A stretch of DNA of 64,000 nucleotides, from assembly GCF_905163445.1 (NCBI RefSeq), contig NC_053201.1, forward strand, positions 5,156,001 to 5,220,000, written 5' to 3'. How positions within the stretch are numbered: the first letter of the stretch is position 1; every line of letters begins with the position of its first letter. The DNA comes from Pararge aegeria. Its lineage: Eukaryota > Arthropoda > Insecta > Lepidoptera > Nymphalidae. Below are positions 60,855 to 64,000 of the stretch, in pieces. The notes beneath the pieces are model-generated. The model was not told the DNA's origin. It was given only the letters and a program-made list of their open reading frames with translations, and made no database searches. The position numbers and the translations under genes are program-made.

Positions 60855-61083
60855 ATAGGTACTACGACAATACACACGTTGCCATCTAGTCCCAAGGTAA
60901 GCGTAACTTGTGTTATGCTTACCTTGGTAATAATATACATAAATACTTATAATATACAGATAAACACCCAGACACTGAAAAACATTCATGTTCATCACAC
61001 AAACAGTTTACAGCTGTGGGAAGCGGCCACGACCTGGACTCAGAAAGCAGGGTCGCTGTCCACTGCGCCAATCGGCCGTCACA
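60855..61083 (-). mobile_element. SINE-A, in Dl intron 2
   Basis: Tail, body and head present; B box damaged (gtgggaagcggccacgacc on +). A local copy of cttacc.tggtaa marks a small rearrangement near 60915. Confidence 0.85.
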
Positions 61084-61085
61084 TT

Positions 61086-61135
61086 CAAATTCAAAAATGT
61101 TCTATTTATGTAGACCTACCTTATCACAGGCAAGA
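61086..61135 (-). mobile_element. LINE 3' tail end
   Basis: attcaaattcaaaaatg and gtagacctaccttatcacagg on +, abutting the SINE-A head. Confidence 0.6.
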
Positions 61136-62434
61136 TAACTAGACATATCTACATGGTGTTCAAATTCTATGATAAGTATTTTCCAAACGTACCATAGACG
61201 ACTTTTCAAAAAATTGAAAATTTATTGACTTTTATTAAAAAATATTGTAATTTGACTGTATAATTGCTTATAATTATAATTACAGTAATAGACTACTGTT
61301 TTTTAATAGAATAGCATATAATATCTAAAATAATAAACAGGTCGATTTTGCTTGTTCGTCGACGACTTAGTTTTGTCGTATTATCAGCAAATTAACGTGT
61401 TTCGTTTGTCACATTTTTTAAAGTACGGTTAAGGGTTGGGCGTTTTAATACAGTTCTTAATTTCTAACGCCAGCTCTTTAGCTATATCGGGCGACATCTG
61501 TCACATCTGAATCACTCCTTAAGAGTTCGTGTGGTGATCTTATGAAGGAATTAAAATGGTGACCCTTTACATCCGCAGCAGCTGCCGTGACGTTTGTATC
61601 TAATTACATGTGGCCACGGGCCCTACAATGGCGTTGGATTAATTAATAGCATTCGCATTCCTACTTCGCATCCGAAATCTCATTAGCATTTAGCAAATTA
61701 TATTTCCTAGTTGTACCAATTTGGCCTGCTTAAACACAATACCTCGTGATCCGTAGCAAAAGATGCTCAAGAATATTAAAATGTACTTGCGATTTTCTGT
61801 GAATATAATTAGTTAATCGCTTCGTACTTTAACGCGCTCGGAGAACAGCGCGATAACGTACAAAAGTAAACTTTTGGAAATTACGAATTCCGAAGAAGTG
61901 AGTGCAATTACAGGTGCTATTAACGCAATTTTATCAAATAGCATATTTATATATTAGCAATTAGTATTTTGCGTTACAAAAATTCGTTGTCATTACATAG
62001 TATTTCTGTAAGTAAATTTGATTGCCTCGTTGATAGCGAATGACCCGTTTCTCCACAATAATTTCTCCCACTATAACTTACGCTATCAATCCGTGTCAAT
62101 CACTTAGCTATCGTTACCGCCGAAAGTGGGACACCCAAAATTACAATACCTGAGAAATAATAATATAAGGCGGTGCCTTAATAAGTGTTCTTTTTTTAAT
62201 CAACTACAAGAAAAAAGATAAGTCAGCTTTACAGTGGTATTTAGTTACTTTTCTGAAAGATTGCCAGTTTTATCCATAGCGAATGTATAGAGGCATTAAT
62301 TTGCCGTTGGATGGCAAATGTCAAAAAAGTTACTTAATGGGGTGATCTGGTGTTAACGCTTTAGTCTTTAGTTAGAAAGCCACAACGGCTTTGTAACAGT
62401 CTTATACGGCTTCTTATCGGAGCATATCATCCAA

Positions 62435-62578
62435 CAGTGGCGTGCACAGGGTTTGTGGCCAGGGTATGCATAAAGCAAGTACATGGCATAAAATGGAAAA
62501 ATTTCCCTCCAATACGAGTTATACAAGATAATTTGGGTATGCAGTGCTTTTGTGCATGTATGGAGTGCACGCCACTGG
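62435..62578. mobile_element. Palindromic DNA element, copy in Dl intron 2
   Basis: Left CAGTGGCGTGCAC, right GTGCACGCCACTGG, with ccagggtatgcat and gggtatgcagtgcttttg inside. Flanks share TCCAA (62430-62434 and 62581-62585), two bases off a clean duplication on the right. Confidence 0.75.
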
Positions 62579-64000
62579 CCTCCAATCAGACCGAGTCTGA
62601 ACCAAGTTAGTATAAATTTCCGAACCTTGAATCGAACCCGGCACTAACATTTGTTAGCCCATGCATGCCGCTGGGTTGGTCATCGGAGATATTAGTTGTC
62701 TGGGGTATTAAGTACTTACATATCTTTATTTTATTTGTGTTGTAAATAAAACAGGAAGCAGTCGATAAAAATCAATAAATATTTGATAACTAGGTACCAC
62801 TTTTATATGCAACATACCGATTTATTTACTGTCTCCAATATACGCAGTCGGGAATATCTCAAAGGATATTCCTAAACTGTTTAAAATGCCGTGTGTGTAA
62901 CCTTCAACGGCTACACTAAAGGAACAGGTTTAGTTTGAGTTTAACAGAAAATTACATGAAGTTACCTGACCAAACTCCAGTTTACAAAATTCTGATCAAA
63001 TCAGCTAACACTAAAATTGCTGTCAAAATTGACAGGCGATCTATTAATTGTTATACTAGCGCACACCGTTGATGAGCAACATCGACAATGTAACAATACC
63101 AGATGATGACGTTGACGGAAATTAAACGAACTAATCTTTTGCTTAATTAATGGGGCTTACAATATTAGTATATATTTCAGAATCTCTTGTTAACAAAATT
63201 AACATTTAGGGCAACTACGAATAATTAGCCAATACAATCTATTATATCTAATATTATGTAATTAATATTAATTTTTAGCTAACACTATGTCCCCTTATTC
63301 AGGCAACTTACAAAAAAAATACATTATAAATTAAGGAAATTGAAAGAAAAAGTGACGAAAACAATACCAATATTACTGAGGCAATAAGTAAGCCTTACAA
63401 TATGGGTTTAGATTTTAGAATTTATTAACGAGTCACCATTTAATATAATGAAAATTAACAATTTTAGGCCGATTCGCTAATCTCATCAATGAAAAGCGTT
63501 TAAGAAACTGGGGTTGTTAGTAACATTTTCGCATATACTTTCAAAATATGTCATAAAACCCATTGATAAAGTTGACGGGCGCCTGTGAGCTGTTGACTCG
63601 TCCTTATCACTGATAATCGATTTTCGACTGCCGTTTCGGCTCCTTAAGTAAACATCGACAAATGTCAATAGCACATTATCGGACCTATCGGATACGCACC
63701 CGTTAACAATTTTTTTCCTTACCGATGTCACAGAAAGATAGTTAAGGAGTTAGTGGTAAAAAATCGACAACAAATAAAAATAAAATATTTTTAAAGCCAT
63801 AGATTTCCATAAAAAGTTGGAGTTACTTCTTGTTCGTATAGGCGACATTGAACATTGAGAAAACTATGTTTATAAAAAAATTAATATTCTTTTTCGACTT
63901 GTCTAGTTTAGATATTTTTAAATCATTAATAGAGGTTTGGAATTTTTGTATACCATTATTTTTTTTTATTAATAAATATTTAATAATATCACTTTCACAT

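Larger units (their letters stand above)
44595..64000 (+). other. Dl: Dl intron 2, 5' part (at least 19.4 kb, continues past the window)
   Basis: Starts with GTAAGT. I found no exon encoding the expected continuation of the MNNL domain or the DSL domain. Contents seen: an orphan frame at 45993-46245, SINE pieces at 47862-48058, 48784-48953, 49687-49735 and 60855-61083, a LINE tail at 61086-61135, a palindromic element at 62435-62578, two CpG-rich stop-poor stretches (51840-52450 and 59400-59760), and CSL-type sites at 50324, 58487 and 59553. The rest is AT-rich sequence in which I see no feature. Confidence 0.75.

Noticed and set aside
1..64000. CRISPR arrays, bacterial operons, phage or viral genes
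   Set aside because: None seen; introns, SINEs and LINE tails show animal nuclear DNA.

Overview
The window reads as nuclear DNA of a lepidopteran insect, most likely a butterfly. It is AT-rich and full of short tRNA-derived SINEs, LINE 3' ends and small palindromic DNA elements of kinds familiar from Lepidoptera. The only protein-coding gene I can name is the 5' end of the Notch ligand gene Delta (Dl), on the + strand. Species cannot be fixed from the sequence.

Layout. Bases 1-30500 hold no convincing host gene and are a dense patchwork of transposon remains. They include a 1567-bp unit present twice in tandem at the left edge, about a dozen copies or pieces of one SINE (called SINE-A here), two other SINE families (SINE-B, SINE-C), several LINE tails, a palindromic element flanked by 6-bp target duplications, and an 8-unit satellite (147/148-bp monomers alternating as about 295-bp dimers) lying between two halves of a SINE-A. 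Bases 30530-30972 are a GC- and CpG-rich promoter, 5' leader and first coding exon of Dl, which encodes the start of the signal peptide. Intron 1 runs from 30973 to 44294 (13.3 kb). Exon 2 (44295-44594, 300 bp) encodes the end of the signal peptide and most of the N-terminal MNNL/C2 domain. Intron 2 starts at 44595 and is still open at the window end, so the DSL domain, EGF repeats, membrane segment and tail lie beyond the window.

Function. Delta is the membrane ligand that activates Notch on neighbouring cells. Both introns carry many exact CSL/Su(H)-type 8-mers (YGTGGGAA), and the promoter has a near-consensus CTCF-like site and an Inr/DPE pair. The 5' leader has three upstream ATGs, one of them starting a frame that overlaps the Delta start. 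Recognisable transposons are much sparser in the Dl introns than in the upstream 30 kb.

Limits. SINE, LINE and DNA-element calls rest on repeats seen within the window and on recalled family features; no database was searched. Family letters (SINE-A etc.) are local labels. Two small orphan open frames (18581-18718 minus, 45993-46245 plus) are recorded as candidates only. I did not find a convincing new biological system; the best leads are the satellite held in a split SINE, the 6-bp-duplicating palindromic element, and the regulatory layout of Dl.
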